Source: Stenotrophomonas nitritireducens
GTDB taxonomy: Bacteria > Pseudomonadota > Gammaproteobacteria > Xanthomonadales > Xanthomonadaceae
Reading direction: 5' to 3'
NCBI RefSeq assembly: GCF_001700965.1
Contig: NZ_CP016756.1
Location: forward strand, 2,346,501-2,410,500
Length of the DNA: 64,000 bases
Shown: piece by piece, positions 1 through 8,562 of the stretch
Layout: every line of letters begins with the position of its first letter
Position numbering within the stretch: position 1 is the first letter of the stretch
Program-made: the position numbers and the translations under genes
Notes under the pieces: generated by a model
What the model was told of the DNA's origin: nothing
Databases searched by the model: none
What the model saw: the letters and a program-made list of their open reading frames with translations, nothing else

Positions 1-1
1 C

Positions 2-571
2 ACCGTCGCTGCCGCACAGGGCCACGACGTGTACAACGTCGGCATGGACGGTGACAACGATCACCGCCTGACCTACATCCACCTGGGCATCTGCGCCGCA
101 CTGCTGCTCAATGCCAAGGCCGTGGATTTCGTGGTGGCCGGTTGCGGCACCGGGCAGGGCGCGATGATGTCGCTCAACGCATGGCCGGGCGTGTACTGCG
201 GCTACTGCATCGAGCCGACCGACGCCTTCCTGTTCGCCCAGGTCAACAGCGGCAACGCGCTGGCACTGCCGTTCGCCAAGGGCTTCGGCTGGGGCGCGGA
301 AATCAACATCCGCTACATCTTCGAGAAGGCATTTGCTGGTGAGCGCGGCCAGGGTTACCCGGCCGAGCGCAAGGAATCGCAGATGGCCAACGCCGGCATC
401 CTGGCACAGGTGAAGCAGGGCGCTTCGAAGGACTTCGTCGAAGGCCTGAAGTCCATCGACCAGGAACTGGTGAAGCAGGCCGTCGGTGGCGAGCGCTTCC
501 AGAAGGCATTCTTCGACAACGCGCAGGACCAGAACATCGTCGCCTACGTGAAGAGCGTGCTGGGCAAGTAA
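2..571 (+). CDS. RpiB/LacA/LacB family sugar-phosphate isomerase, 5' end cut by the window
   Basis: The reading frame is open from base 2, so the start lies upstream; 189 residues are visible. The segment VAGCGTGQGAMMSLN matches the cysteine-containing active-site loop of the RpiB/LacA/LacB aldose-ketose isomerase superfamily, and a conserved asparagine/glycine stretch (NSGNALALPF) follows. The family interconverts phosphorylated or free keto and aldo sugars in the cytoplasm. The next gene is a secreted GDSL esterase of the rhamnogalacturonan acetylesterase type. I infer, without proof, a pectin or uronate utilisation context rather than the pentose-phosphate role of classical RpiB. A terminator follows immediately. 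Confidence 0.85.
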   Translation, partial: TVAAAQGHDVYNVGMDGDNDHRLTYIHLGICAALLLNAKAVDFVVAGCGTGQGAMMSLNAWPGVYCGYCIEPTDAFLFAQVNSGNALALPFAKGFGWGAEINIRYIFEKAFAGERGQGYPAERKESQMANAGILAQVKQGASKDFVEGLKSIDQELVKQAVGGERFQKAFFDNAQDQNIVAYVKSVLGK

Positions 572-605
572 GCCCTGGTGTGCAGCAGCGCCCTCGCGGG
601 CAGAC

Positions 606-633
606 AAGGGCGCCTGCGGGCGCCTTTGTTGTT
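606..633 (+). terminator. Rho-independent terminator after the isomerase gene
   Basis: A GGCGCC / GGCGCC stem with a TGCG loop is extended by A-T and G-T pairs on both sides and followed by TTTGTTGTTT. It lies 35 bases after the stop codon. Confidence 0.75.
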
Positions 634-680
634 TGTGGATTCTGGTGCTCTATCAGCGCTCCTTGGAAAACGTATCCAGC

Positions 681-829
681 CCTTCTCCCCTTGCGGGAGA
701 AGGTGCCCGTAGGGCGGAAGAGGGGAGGCGTGCGAAGCACGCTTGCTTCTCGGTGCTGGCAGACAGAAAAGCAGCGATCTTCGATCGCGTCCCCTCTCCC
801 CAACCCCTCTCCCGCAAGGGGAGAGGGGC
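681..829. repeat. Two dispersed inverted repeats of the CTTCTCCCGC type
   Basis: Two palindromic elements (about 681-718 and 791-829) carry arms CCTTCTCCCC/GCGGGAGAAGG and CCCCTCTCCC/GGGAGAGGGG. The same family recurs near 34.8, 46.7 and 48.7 kb. No gene is visible in 634-848. Confidence 0.7.
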
Positions 830-848
830 TTCAGAGCAGAAGCAACGC

Positions 849-2045
849 ATGAAATTTTACGCACTGTCGCTCGTCGTCCTTTGCGTCTCCGCATTTTCAG
901 CCCAGGCCCAAGCCCAATCCAACGAACCCACCCACCGCATCTTCATAGCCGCAGACTCCACGGCAGCCAGCTACGGCCCCGAGCGCGCTCCACAAGCCGG
1001 CTGGGGCCAGGCGCTGCAAAGCTGGCTGGATGAAGGCCAATGGCAGGTACGCAACCATGCCGTTGGTGGCCGCAGCACCCGCAGCTTCATCAATGAAGGG
1101 CGGCTGGTTGCAATCGAAAAGGAGCTGCAAGCAGGCGATGTACTGCTGATCCAGTTCGGCCACAACGATGCCAAGCGCGAAGACCCAACGCGCTACACCG
1201 ATCCAGACAGCGACTACCCACAATTCCTCTCGCGTTACATCGCTGCTGCACGCGGAAAGGGCGCAACACCGATCCTGATCACCCCGGTTGCGCGGCTGCT
1301 CTACGACTTCGGTGCGCTGCTGGATACACATGGCCGCTACACGCAGGCAATGAAGCAGGTGGCGAAAGCGCAGAACGTGCAGCTGATCGATCTCAACGCC
1401 AGCTCGATGGCGTGGATACGCGCGCTGGGGGAGCAGGGCGCCAAGCCTTACTTCATGTTCGTCCCCGAACAGAACAAGGCCGATGGCACGCACTTCAGCG
1501 TCGCAGGTGCAACTGCGGTTGCCTGCCAGGTGATGCGTGGCTGGGTCGAGATCGCACCGCAGATGAAAGCAACACTGAAGCGCGATATCGACTGCGGTGC
1601 GATCAGCGCAGGGCAGGGCGTTGCAGCCTCCACACCAAGTGCCGCGGCACCGGCAGTTGCGGCTTCAACGCAGGCTGCAGGCAACCCGCACGGCTCGCAG
1701 GTGATCCGCGAGCAGGACATCGGCCGCGCGCAATCCGGCCCACATGGCGGCGCCGGACCGACCACGGCGTACTCGTTCTTCGCCGACGTAAGCGATCTGC
1801 CCTTCGTGATGCGCAAGCGTGTACTGCACAAGGGCGCCGGCATCGGCCTGCATCCGCAGCACAAGGATGAGATCTACTACATCGTCAGTGGACGCGGCCT
1901 TTATGTGCTGGATGGAACGCAGTACGAAGTAGGGCCAGGACATGCGCTGCTCACGCGCAGTGGCAGCCACCACGCCCTGCAGCAGAGCGGCGACGAGGAC
2001 TTGGTGGTGATGCTGGCCTATCCAACCGCAGCAGCGCGCAACTAG
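849..2045 (+). CDS. Secreted GDSL/SGNH esterase (rhamnogalacturonan acetylesterase-like) fused to a C-terminal cupin domain
   Basis: 398 residues. A signal peptide (about 1-23, ending AQAQA) is followed by an SGNH-hydrolase domain at about 28-230. It shows block I AADSTAA, the GG of block II (NHAVGGRS), block III FGHND and the catalytic DGTHFS pair. An Ala/Ser-rich linker (about 250-275) leads to a C-terminal cupin (about 300-392) with the motif HPQHKDEIYYIVSG. SGNH proteins of this subtype deacetylate pectic polysaccharides in the periplasm or outside the cell. The cupin may bind sugar, or the protein may be bifunctional. ATG at 849 is chosen because the signal peptide starts there; the frame is open further upstream through repeat DNA. 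Confidence 0.85.
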   Translation: MKFYALSLVVLCVSAFSAQAQAQSNEPTHRIFIAADSTAASYGPERAPQAGWGQALQSWLDEGQWQVRNHAVGGRSTRSFINEGRLVAIEKELQAGDVLLIQFGHNDAKREDPTRYTDPDSDYPQFLSRYIAAARGKGATPILITPVARLLYDFGALLDTHGRYTQAMKQVAKAQNVQLIDLNASSMAWIRALGEQGAKPYFMFVPEQNKADGTHFSVAGATAVACQVMRGWVEIAPQMKATLKRDIDCGAISAGQGVAASTPSAAAPAVAASTQAAGNPHGSQVIREQDIGRAQSGPHGGAGPTTAYSFFADVSDLPFVMRKRVLHKGAGIGLHPQHKDEIYYIVSGRGLYVLDGTQYEVGPGHALLTRSGSHHALQQSGDEDLVVMLAYPTAAARN

Positions 2046-2049
2046 GCAT

Positions 2050-2065
2050 GCGGCCTGCAGGCCGC
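2050..2065. repeat. 16-bp perfect palindrome after the esterase gene
   Basis: GCGGCCTGCAGGCCGC begins 5 bases after the stop. It has no T-tract, so it may be only a transcript-end stabiliser. Nothing else recognisable is present up to 2270. Confidence 0.4.
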
Positions 2066-2276
2066 GCCCGGGCAGGCGCGGCCGGGCAAAGTTGACAGTG
2101 CGCGCCTGCGCCCTCAATGTGCCGCGCAATGGGGCTTGAAGTCTGTGATGGGTGGCCGGGGAGGCCATGCCGATCTCAGCTGCAGGGAGTGATGCCTGGG
2201 TGCCATGTGCGGCCCGGCCCGCTGCACCTCCGCGGTTGGCAGTAGGGACACCATTGGTCACTTCAAAGGAATGCAG

Positions 2277-2993
2277 ATGAGCAAGCTCAAGGCGATCGTT
2301 TTCCCGATGTTGCTGTTGGGTGTGGTCGGCGCCGCGCAGGCGCAGGCGTTCCCGTCCTGGAAGGCCTATCGGGCACAGCAGCAGGCCGCGCAGGCGGCAT
2401 CCAGCAACGCAGATGGCAAGGCAGCTGTGGCTGGCCAAGCCGGCCAGCAGACCTCGCAGCCGGCCTATCCGGCCTCGGCACCCTACAGGGCACCGGCCAG
2501 GCGGCCGGCGCCGGAGAACGGTGCGGTCTTCGTGGGCGTGCAGGCTGGTCGGGGCAAGATCTACGAGGAGGTCGACCAACGCGCGATCATCGCCAATGCC
2601 GGCTACCGCTGGCAGGCGGGGGACTACTCGCAGGTCGGTATCGAAGTGGGTGCCGGTCGGCTGGATGACACCAGCTGGCGCGATATCCATATTCCACGCG
2701 TGAGGTTCAACAACATCGGTGCCAATGCCCGCTTCAACTTTGGCGACAGCCGCTGGTTCGGCGTTGCACGGCTGGGCTACTGGCGCGCGAAAACCGAAGA
2801 CCTGTGGGGCGACAACGTCACCATCGACGGTTTCTACAGCGGCCTCGGCGTGGGTGTGGATGTCAACCGTCATTTCAACCTGCAGTTGATGTACACCACT
2901 TACGCCTACTCCTCGCAGTACTACTACGACGACTACGAGTACGACATCAATCGCGCCGATACGCTCACCTTCGGTGCGGAAGTCCGCTTCTGA
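2277..2993 (+). CDS. Outer-membrane beta-barrel protein
   Basis: 238 residues. A signal peptide ends AAQAQA (about residue 22). An Ala/Gln/Pro-rich linker (about 25-75) leads to a region of alternating polar and aromatic strands that ends in the phenylalanine expected for BamA-dependent barrels (FGAEVRF). I read about eight strands, so an OmpA/OmpX-sized barrel in the outer membrane is likely; its cargo is unknown. The start at 2277 is preferred over the ATG at 2271 because AAAGGA lies 6 bases upstream of 2277. The gene appears monocistronic. Confidence 0.75.
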   Translation: MSKLKAIVFPMLLLGVVGAAQAQAFPSWKAYRAQQQAAQAASSNADGKAAVAGQAGQQTSQPAYPASAPYRAPARRPAPENGAVFVGVQAGRGKIYEEVDQRAIIANAGYRWQAGDYSQVGIEVGAGRLDDTSWRDIHIPRVRFNNIGANARFNFGDSRWFGVARLGYWRAKTEDLWGDNVTIDGFYSGLGVGVDVNRHFNLQLMYTTYAYSSQYYYDDYEYDINRADTLTFGAEVRF

Positions 2994-3038
2994 TCCCTGC
3001 GGGCTTGTGGCCATTGATGGCCGAAAGCCCGCACGAAG

Positions 3039-3953
3039 TTATGCGCTGGCCCACGGCTCCTGCTCCAGCCGCTGCGCCAGGTAGTCGATCAAGGCCTGCA
3101 CCCGTGCAGGCCGGTGCAGGCCGGGCGGGGTGATGATGCTCAGCGCCAACGGCTCCACCTTCCAGTCGTCCATCGCGGTCTGCAGGCGGCCATCGCGCAG
3201 TTGCTCCCAGACCAGGAACTCCGGCTGCAGGGCCAGGCCCAGCCCCGCCTGCAGGGCGGCATCGAATACTTCGGCATTGTTGGCCTGCAGCTGGCGCGGC
3301 ACGGTCTGCGCGAACTCGCCATGCCGCGGGTGGCGGAAGCGCCAGGTGTTGCCGCTGCGGGTGTAGCTGTACTGGAAGCCGCGATGCTGGGCCAGATCAC
3401 GCGGATGCGTGGGCCGACCGTGCGCTTCAAAGTAAGCAGGGGAAGCCACCAGCAGAATCCGCACCTGGCATAGCTGGCGCGCACGCAGGCTGGAATCGGC
3501 CAGGGTGGAAATGCGCAATGCCACGTCGAAGCGTTCGGCCACCAGGTCGACCATCTGGTCGCTGAGCTGGATATCCAGCTCCACGTCCGGGTGGGCCTGC
3601 ATGAAGGCCGGCAGCAACGGTGCCAGCCGCGATACGCCAAACGACATCGGTGCCGCCAGCCGGATCAGGCCACGCAACGCGGCCGAACGGTCTGCTACTT
3701 CGGCTTCCACCGCCTCGCCTTCGTCGAGGATGCGTGCGGCCCGCTGCAAGGCGGCCTCACCGGCGGCGGTCAGCGACATGCGCCGCGAGGTGCGGTGGAA
3801 CAGGCTGGTGCCGATGCGTGTCTCCAGCCGGGTGATGGCCTTGGATACGGTGGCCTGTGACAGCTGCAGTTCCTCGGCGGCGCGGGCGAACGAGCCGGCT
3901 TCGGCGACCTTGGCGAAGATGGCCCAGGCTTCCAGATCGGGCAGGCGGTTCAT
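3039..3953 (-). CDS. LysR-family transcriptional regulator
   Basis: 304 residues. The N-terminal winged helix-turn-helix (about 5-65: SFARAAEELQLSQATVSKAITRLE) is typical of the LysR family, followed by a linker helix and a periplasmic-binding-like effector domain (about 90-295). It is closest in feel to the AaeR/PecT-type subgroup that regulates a divergent gene. It is transcribed away from the pirin gene and shares its 137-bp promoter region, which contains a perfect inverted repeat. It is therefore the likely regulator of pirin and of itself. The effector is unknown. Confidence 0.92.
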   Translation of the reverse strand: MNRLPDLEAWAIFAKVAEAGSFARAAEELQLSQATVSKAITRLETRIGTSLFHRTSRRMSLTAAGEAALQRAARILDEGEAVEAEVADRSAALRGLIRLAAPMSFGVSRLAPLLPAFMQAHPDVELDIQLSDQMVDLVAERFDVALRISTLADSSLRARQLCQVRILLVASPAYFEAHGRPTHPRDLAQHRGFQYSYTRSGNTWRFRHPRHGEFAQTVPRQLQANNAEVFDAALQAGLGLALQPEFLVWEQLRDGRLQTAMDDWKVEPLALSIITPPGLHRPARVQALIDYLAQRLEQEPWASA

Positions 3954-3995
3954 GGTGGCGGCTCGCAGGGCAGGGTGGTCCAATCATGTCATAAA

Positions 3996-4014
3996 TGGAA
4001 AGAATGACTTTCCA
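3996..4014. promoter_or_regulatory. Perfect inverted repeat, probable LysR operator
   Basis: TGGAAAG-N5-CTTTCCA lies between the divergent LysR and pirin genes, in an AT-rich stretch. Size and position suit a LysR recognition site, though it lacks the strict T-N11-A form. The 7-bp arms are exact. Confidence 0.6.
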
Positions 4015-4090
4015 TACTTTCTATTCTCGACATCGGCATGCAGGCCTAGACTGGCCCCATCGAATCACCACCCGCTTGCAGGAGAACGCC

Positions 4091-4801
4091 ATGATTGAAC
4101 GTCGCCCATTTGCCAACCTTGGTGGAGCCAATCACGGTTGGCTGGATGCCAAGCACCATTTCTCGTTTGCCGAGTACCAGGACAACAAGCGCATGAACTG
4201 GGGCGCGATGCGGGTCTGGAATGACGACACCATCCAGCCCGGCACCGGCTTCCCGCCGCATCCGCATGCGGAGATGGAGATCATCACCTACGTGCGCGAA
4301 GGCGCCATCAGCCACAAGGACGACCAGGGCAACCAGGGCCGTACCGAAGCCGGCGATGTGCAGGTGATGAGTGCCGGCACCGGCATCCGCCACGCCGAAT
4401 ACAATCTGGAGCCGGGCGTCACCCGCATCTTCCAGATCTGGATCTTTCCGGACCAGCGCGGTGGCAAGCCGTCGTGGGGCACCAAGCCCTTCCCGAAGGG
4501 CGAGCGCTCGGGCCGCTTCATCACCCTGGCCAGTGGCATGCAGGGTGACGACGAGGCACTGCCCATCCGTGCCAACGCCCGCGTCCTGGGCGCCACGCTG
4601 AAGGCCGGTGAAAGTACCGAGTACCACTTCAGCGATGGCAACCGTTACGGCTACCTGGTGCCCAACACTGGCAAGGTCGAGGTCAACGGCGTGCAGCTGG
4701 AAGCCCGTGATGGCGCCGCCATCAATGGCGAGAGCAGCATCCGCGTCACCGCGCTGGAAGATGCCGAGCTGGTGCTGGTGGATACCGCCGCGCTGCAGTA
4801 A
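4091..4801 (+). CDS. Pirin family protein (YhhW-like quercetinase)
   Basis: 236 residues of bicupin fold. The four metal ligands known from E. coli YhhW are present at the same numbers: His57 and His59 (HPHAEME) and His101 and Glu103 (GIRHAEYN). Such proteins are cytoplasmic, and some oxidise flavonols such as quercetin. It starts after AGGAG (4080-4084). It is divergent from the LysR regulator, a common arrangement in which the regulator responds to a flavonoid-like compound or to electrophilic stress. A putative terminator follows. Confidence 0.9.
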   Translation: MIERRPFANLGGANHGWLDAKHHFSFAEYQDNKRMNWGAMRVWNDDTIQPGTGFPPHPHAEMEIITYVREGAISHKDDQGNQGRTEAGDVQVMSAGTGIRHAEYNLEPGVTRIFQIWIFPDQRGGKPSWGTKPFPKGERSGRFITLASGMQGDDEALPIRANARVLGATLKAGESTEYHFSDGNRYGYLVPNTGKVEVNGVQLEARDGAAINGESSIRVTALEDAELVLVDTAALQ

Positions 4802-4820
4802 GCCGCATCCGGCGCAGGCG

Positions 4821-4869
4821 TGCAGTGCTGGTCGAGTCGAGCAGCACTGCAGCGTGCGGCAGCATTTTT
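4821..4869 (+). terminator. Putative terminator after pirin
   Basis: A TGCAGTGCTG / CAGCACTGCA stem with an 11-base loop (4821-4851) is followed 12 bases later by TTTTTT (4864-4869). The gap between stem and T-run makes the call uncertain. Confidence 0.45.
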
Positions 4870-4969
4870 TGTGGGAGCGGCGTGAGCCGCGAAGCAGGTA
4901 CATCAGCAGATGCCCCGGATGCCAAGGGCTTCGGCAAATGACAGCTTCGCGGCTGACGCCGCTCCCACA
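4870..4969. repeat. REP dimer (GTGGGAGCGGCG type)
   Basis: Two head-to-head arms, TGTGGGAGCGGCGTGAGCCG and its near-complement ending CCGCTCCCACA, are separated by about 48 bp. The same family occurs at 14.1, 18.7, 25.8, 31.6, 32.9, 45.1 and 45.4 kb. The 4802-5172 gap otherwise holds only the CopR-like box. Confidence 0.8.
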
Positions 4970-5091
4970 AAAGCAATGCAGCAACCCAGCCGGGGCTGTT
5001 GGTGGATAACTTGAACAACCCTCAGCGGCTAGGCTTTCAGGGATGCTGCGCTTGCCCGGGCGATGCTGATGATGCGGTTCTGCCGCGGTTT

Positions 5092-5107
5092 CTGACAGTT
5101 TCGTAAT
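5092..5107 (+). promoter_or_regulatory. CopR-type copper box upstream of copC
   Basis: CTGACA-N5-GTAAT matches the CopR recognition consensus I recall from Pseudomonas copper regulons. It lies 66 bp before copC, and the operon itself encodes a CopR-like regulator. Copper-induced autoregulation of copCDRS is therefore likely. Confidence 0.65.
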
Positions 5108-5172
5108 CTGCAGGTCAGCTCGATGACAGCTGGGCGCGCCTAGCCTGAGCACCTCTCCTGCCGGTGCCTGCC

Positions 5173-5553
5173 ATGTCATTGCCTCGTCGTTTTTCTCTCC
5201 CTGCTGCCGCGTTGCTGCTCGCCGGCCTGCTGATGTCCGCAACAGCGATGGCGCACCCGCGCGTGGTGCAGTCCAATCCCGCAGCCAACGCAGCGGTGGC
5301 CGCGCCGGCGCAGATCGATGTGACCTTCAGCGAAGCGCTGCTGGCACGTGGTTCCTGTGCCGAGCTGTTCATGGGCCACGGTCGCCTGTGGATGAAGGTA
5401 GCAGTGGCGCCCTCGCAGGTGCTTGCCGATGGCCGCACCCTGCGCACGGTGCCCAACGCGCCACTGGCGCCGGGCAACTACCGCCTGCAGTGGCGCACGG
5501 TGGGGGCGGACAGCCACCCGATGACCGGTGAACTCGATTTCAGCGTCAAATAA
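5173..5553 (+). CDS. copC: CopC-family periplasmic copper-binding protein
   Basis: 126 residues. A signal peptide cut after AMA (residue 27) exposes an N-terminal histidine (HPRVV), the Cu(II) ligand of CopC proteins. A second histidine sits in the C-terminal DSHPMTG motif. It has the CopC/YobA beta-sandwich with the ending LAPGNYRLQWRTVG. It delivers or sequesters copper in the periplasm. It is the first gene of copC-copD-copR-copS, with 9 bases to copD. There is no methionine-rich Cu(I) loop. A GTG at 5164 is an alternative start. Confidence 0.92.
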   Translation: MSLPRRFSLPAAALLLAGLLMSATAMAHPRVVQSNPAANAAVAAPAQIDVTFSEALLARGSCAELFMGHGRLWMKVAVAPSQVLADGRTLRTVPNAPLAPGNYRLQWRTVGADSHPMTGELDFSVK

Positions 5554-5562
5554 GCGGGCCGG

Positions 5563-6459
5563 ATGATGTCCGACGCCTTTGTCTACGCGCTGCGCTTTGC
5601 ACTGTATGCGGACCTGATGCTGCTGTTCGGGGTGCCGGCGTTCGTGCGCAGCCAACGCTTGGCGCTGCCGGGCTGGCGCAGCTGGGGCCTGCTGCTGGCC
5701 GGGGCAGGGCTGGCGATGGTGCTGCTGGATGCGCTGCTGCGTGTCTCCACGCTGCTTGATGTGGCACCGGATGGGCTGGGCGTGGATGACCTGGCCTGGT
5801 TCATCGGCGCCACCACCGCAGGCCATGCCGCGCTGGCCCGCGCTGCGGTGCTGGCGCTGCTGCTGCTCCTGCTGCTGCCGCGTCGCCAGCACCCACGGCA
5901 GCTGCTGCCGCAGACAGCGTTGGCCGCCATCGCGCTGGGCAGCCTTGCATGGAACGGCCATGCCGGCGCCGGTGAGTACCTGCAGGGTTGGCCACGGCTG
6001 ATCTCGGGCATCGTCCACCTGCTCGCCGCCGGCGCCTGGCTGGGCGCCATCGCCGCGCTGCTGGGTCTGCTCCGGCGCAGCCAGCAACGGCCGCAGGGCG
6101 AACGTGCGGCGGCCTTGCTGGCGGGACTGCGCGGTTTCGCGCTGCCGGGCACGGTCATCGTCGCGTTGTTGGCCCTTACCGGTGGCATCAGCTACATCGA
6201 CCTGGGCGGCAGCATCACCCGACTGACCGATACCGCGCACGGCCGCTGGTTGTTGTTCAAGCTGCTGCTGGTGGGCGGCATGCTGCTGCTGGCCGCGCTG
6301 CATCGCTGGCGGCTGGTACCGGCGTTGGCAGCGGCCCTGCAGGCAGGGGTCAGCCAGCCATTGCGTGCATTGCGCCGCAGTCTGTCGCTCGAACTGCTGC
6401 TGGCGCTGCTGGTGCTGGCATGTGTCGCCGTACTGGGTACGCTTGACCCATCAGCCTGA
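5563..6459 (+). CDS. copD: CopD family copper-uptake membrane protein
   Basis: 298 residues with about eight hydrophobic segments, from [20 protein letters not shown] at the N-terminus to [17 protein letters not shown] at the C-terminus. This fits the CopD integral membrane family that works with CopC to move copper across the inner membrane. Histidines near membrane segments ([20 protein letters not shown]) match conserved CopD positions. The C-terminus lies 25 bases before the response-regulator gene, so the four genes probably form one transcript. Confidence 0.88.
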   Translation: MMSDAFVYALRFALYADLMLLFGVPAFVRSQRLALPGWRSWGLLLAGAGLAMVLLDALLRVSTLLDVAPDGLGVDDLAWFIGATTAGHAALARAAVLALLLLLLLPRRQHPRQLLPQTALAAIALGSLAWNGHAGAGEYLQGWPRLISGIVHLLAAGAWLGAIAALLGLLRRSQQRPQGERAAALLAGLRGFALPGTVIVALLALTGGISYIDLGGSITRLTDTAHGRWLLFKLLLVGGMLLLAALHRWRLVPALAAALQAGVSQPLRALRRSLSLELLLALLVLACVAVLGTLDPSA

Positions 6460-6484
6460 GCCATCGTCTCTTCGAGGACCGCCA

Positions 6485-7177
6485 ATGAAGTTGTTGATCG
6501 TCGAGGACGAACCCAAGACCGGCAGTTATCTGCGCCAGGGCCTGGAGGAAGCCGGCTACGTGGTGGACCTGGTGGCCGATGGCGTGGACGGGCTGCACCT
6601 GGCCGCCAGTGGCGACTACCAGCTGCTGATCCTGGACGTGATGCTGCCAGGCATGGACGGCTGGAGCGTACTGGCGCGCCTGCGTGAGGCAGGCAATCCG
6701 CTGCCGGTACTGTTCCTGACCGCGCGCAGCAGCATCCCCGACCGCGTACAAGGCCTGGAACTGGGTGCCGACGACTACCTGGTCAAGCCATTTGCCTTCG
6801 TCGAGCTGCTGGCGCGGGTACGCACCCTGCTGCGTCGTGGCCAGCTGCAGCCGCAGGCGGAACGCATCGTCATCGCCGACCTGGTGGTGGATACCCTGCG
6901 CCGCCGTGTAGAGCGCGGCGAGCGTCGCATTCCGCTCAGCCAGAAGGAATATGCCCTGCTCGAACTGCTGGCGCGGCGGCGCGGTGAAGTGCTGCCTCGT
7001 TCGCTGATCGCATCGCAGGTGTGGGACATGAACTTCGACAGCGACACCAATGTCATCGATGTCGCGGTACGCCGGCTGCGGGCCAAGATCGACGATGACT
7101 TCGCGCAGAAGCTCATCGTCACCGTGCGTGGCATGGGCTATGTACTGGAAGCGCCTTCGGCCGGTGACGGAGCGTGA
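6485..7177 (+). CDS. copR: OmpR-family heavy-metal response regulator
   Basis: 230 residues. An N-terminal receiver (1-115) has acidic residues in VEDEPK, phospho-acceptor Asp51 ([13 protein letters not shown]) and Lys in LVKPFAF. A C-terminal OmpR winged helix (about 130-225) ends [11 protein letters not shown]. It resembles the CusR/CopR/IrlR heavy-metal group. It lies downstream of copD, and its stop overlaps the start of the kinase gene (TGATG). It probably binds the CTGACA-N5-GTAAT box before copC. Confidence 0.9.
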   Translation: MKLLIVEDEPKTGSYLRQGLEEAGYVVDLVADGVDGLHLAASGDYQLLILDVMLPGMDGWSVLARLREAGNPLPVLFLTARSSIPDRVQGLELGADDYLVKPFAFVELLARVRTLLRRGQLQPQAERIVIADLVVDTLRRRVERGERRIPLSQKEYALLELLARRRGEVLPRSLIASQVWDMNFDSDTNVIDVAVRRLRAKIDDDFAQKLIVTVRGMGYVLEAPSAGDGA

Positions 7178-8544
7178 TGCGGCGCCGCTCGCTGGTCTGG
7201 CGGCTGACCGCGCTGCTGGCGACCGTGAGTGTGCTGGTGATGGCGGTGCTGGGCATCGCCATCGATCAGGCGGTGCGGCACAACTTCAACGCACTGGACC
7301 GCGCCGAGCTCGAGAACAAGGCGGCGTTGATCCGCGATATGGCTGCCACGGTCGCGCCACAGGAGCTTGCCCAACGCCTGGGCGAAGCGCTGGGTCATCA
7401 CCCCGACATCGCGTTCTGGATCGGCGATGCCGACGGCAATGTGTTGTTCTCCACCGCGCCCGCGGCGCTGCTGGCTTACGCGCAGGACCACCCACCCACG
7501 GCGCCGCTGCGGCACCAGGCTTGGCGCCTGCCGGATGGCGACCGCTACAGCGTGCTGCACCTGCAGCCGGCCGCATCGCAGGGCCGTGCGTTGACCCTGT
7601 TGCTGGCCATCGATGGCGCCCGCCACGCGGCATTCCTGCGCGGTTTCCACCAGTTGCTTGCAGCCTGCATCGTGCTGGCCGCAGCGGCCAGCAGCCTGCT
7701 CGGCGGCTATGTGGTGCGGCGTACGCTGCGGCCGCTGCAAGGCCTCGCCGATGAAGCCAGGCAGATCACCACCGAGCACCTGGACCGGCGTCTGTCGGTA
7801 GGTGCCGCACCGGCCGAGCTCGACCATCTGGCGCAGACCCTTAACAACATGCTGGCGCGCCTGCAGAACGATTTCGTGCGCCTGTCCGAGTTCTCCGCCG
7901 ACCTCAGTCATGAGCTGCGCACGCCGATCACCAACCTGCTCACCCAGGTGCATGTGGTGCTGGCGCAGCCGCGCGACAACGCGGCCTATCGCGACGCACT
8001 GGGCTCCTGCGCCGAGGAGATGCAGCGGCTGTCGCGGATTGTTGCCGACATGCTGTACCTGGCCCAGGCCGAAACGGTGGACGCACTGCCTACCCGCGAG
8101 CAGGTGCCACTGGGCAGCCTGGTTGATGCCTTGCTGGAGTTCTACGGTCTGTTGGCCGAGGACAAGCAGGTGCAGCTGCAACGCGACGGCGACGGCGTGG
8201 TGCAGGGCAATCGCCTGATGCTCCATCGCGCGGTCGCCAACCTGCTGTCCAATGCAATCCAGCATTGTCCGCCCGGCGGCCTGGTGCAGATCCGCATCCG
8301 CAGCGATGCGGCGTTGTGCAGCATCGCGGTCGGCAATCCCGGCCCGCCGATACCTGCGGAGGTACTGCCGCGCCTGTTTGACCGCTTCTACCGTGCGGAT
8401 CGCTCACGCGGGCGCGGCCATGGCGAGGGAGCAGGGCTGGGCCTGGCGATTACCCGCGCCATTGCCCAGGCGCATGGGGGGCAGGTGCAGGTGGCGTCCA
8501 CGGCGCAGGGCACGACGTTCAGCCTGCTGCTGCCATTGCGCTGA
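7177..8544 (+). CDS. copS: Heavy-metal sensor histidine kinase (CopS/CusS-like)
   Basis: 455 residues. Membrane segments at about 10-30 and 150-175 enclose a periplasmic sensor region of about 120 residues, followed by HAMP. The phospho-acceptor His245 lies in FSADLSHELRTPITN. The N-box (RAVANLLSNAIQH), the F-box (LFDRFYRADRS) and the G2 box (EGAGLGLAITRA) complete the catalytic domain. It is translationally coupled to the regulator by a TGATG overlap. The metal ligand cannot be read from the sequence; copper is inferred from copCD. Confidence 0.9.
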   Translation: MRRRSLVWRLTALLATVSVLVMAVLGIAIDQAVRHNFNALDRAELENKAALIRDMAATVAPQELAQRLGEALGHHPDIAFWIGDADGNVLFSTAPAALLAYAQDHPPTAPLRHQAWRLPDGDRYSVLHLQPAASQGRALTLLLAIDGARHAAFLRGFHQLLAACIVLAAAASSLLGGYVVRRTLRPLQGLADEARQITTEHLDRRLSVGAAPAELDHLAQTLNNMLARLQNDFVRLSEFSADLSHELRTPITNLLTQVHVVLAQPRDNAAYRDALGSCAEEMQRLSRIVADMLYLAQAETVDALPTREQVPLGSLVDALLEFYGLLAEDKQVQLQRDGDGVVQGNRLMLHRAVANLLSNAIQHCPPGGLVQIRIRSDAALCSIAVGNPGPPIPAEVLPRLFDRFYRADRSRGRGHGEGAGLGLAITRAIAQAHGGQVQVASTAQGTTFSLLLPLR

Positions 8545-8562
8545 TCCGCATGCGCTAGCCCG

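Noticed and set aside
2092..2120. TTGACA with CAATGT as a promoter for the barrel gene
   Set aside because: The -35 box is perfect and spacing is 17, but the -10 matches poorly and lies more than 150 bp from the start codon.
1665..3014. 449-codon minus-strand frame across the esterase and barrel genes
   Set aside because: It spans two well-supported + strand genes and the gap between them and has no motif.
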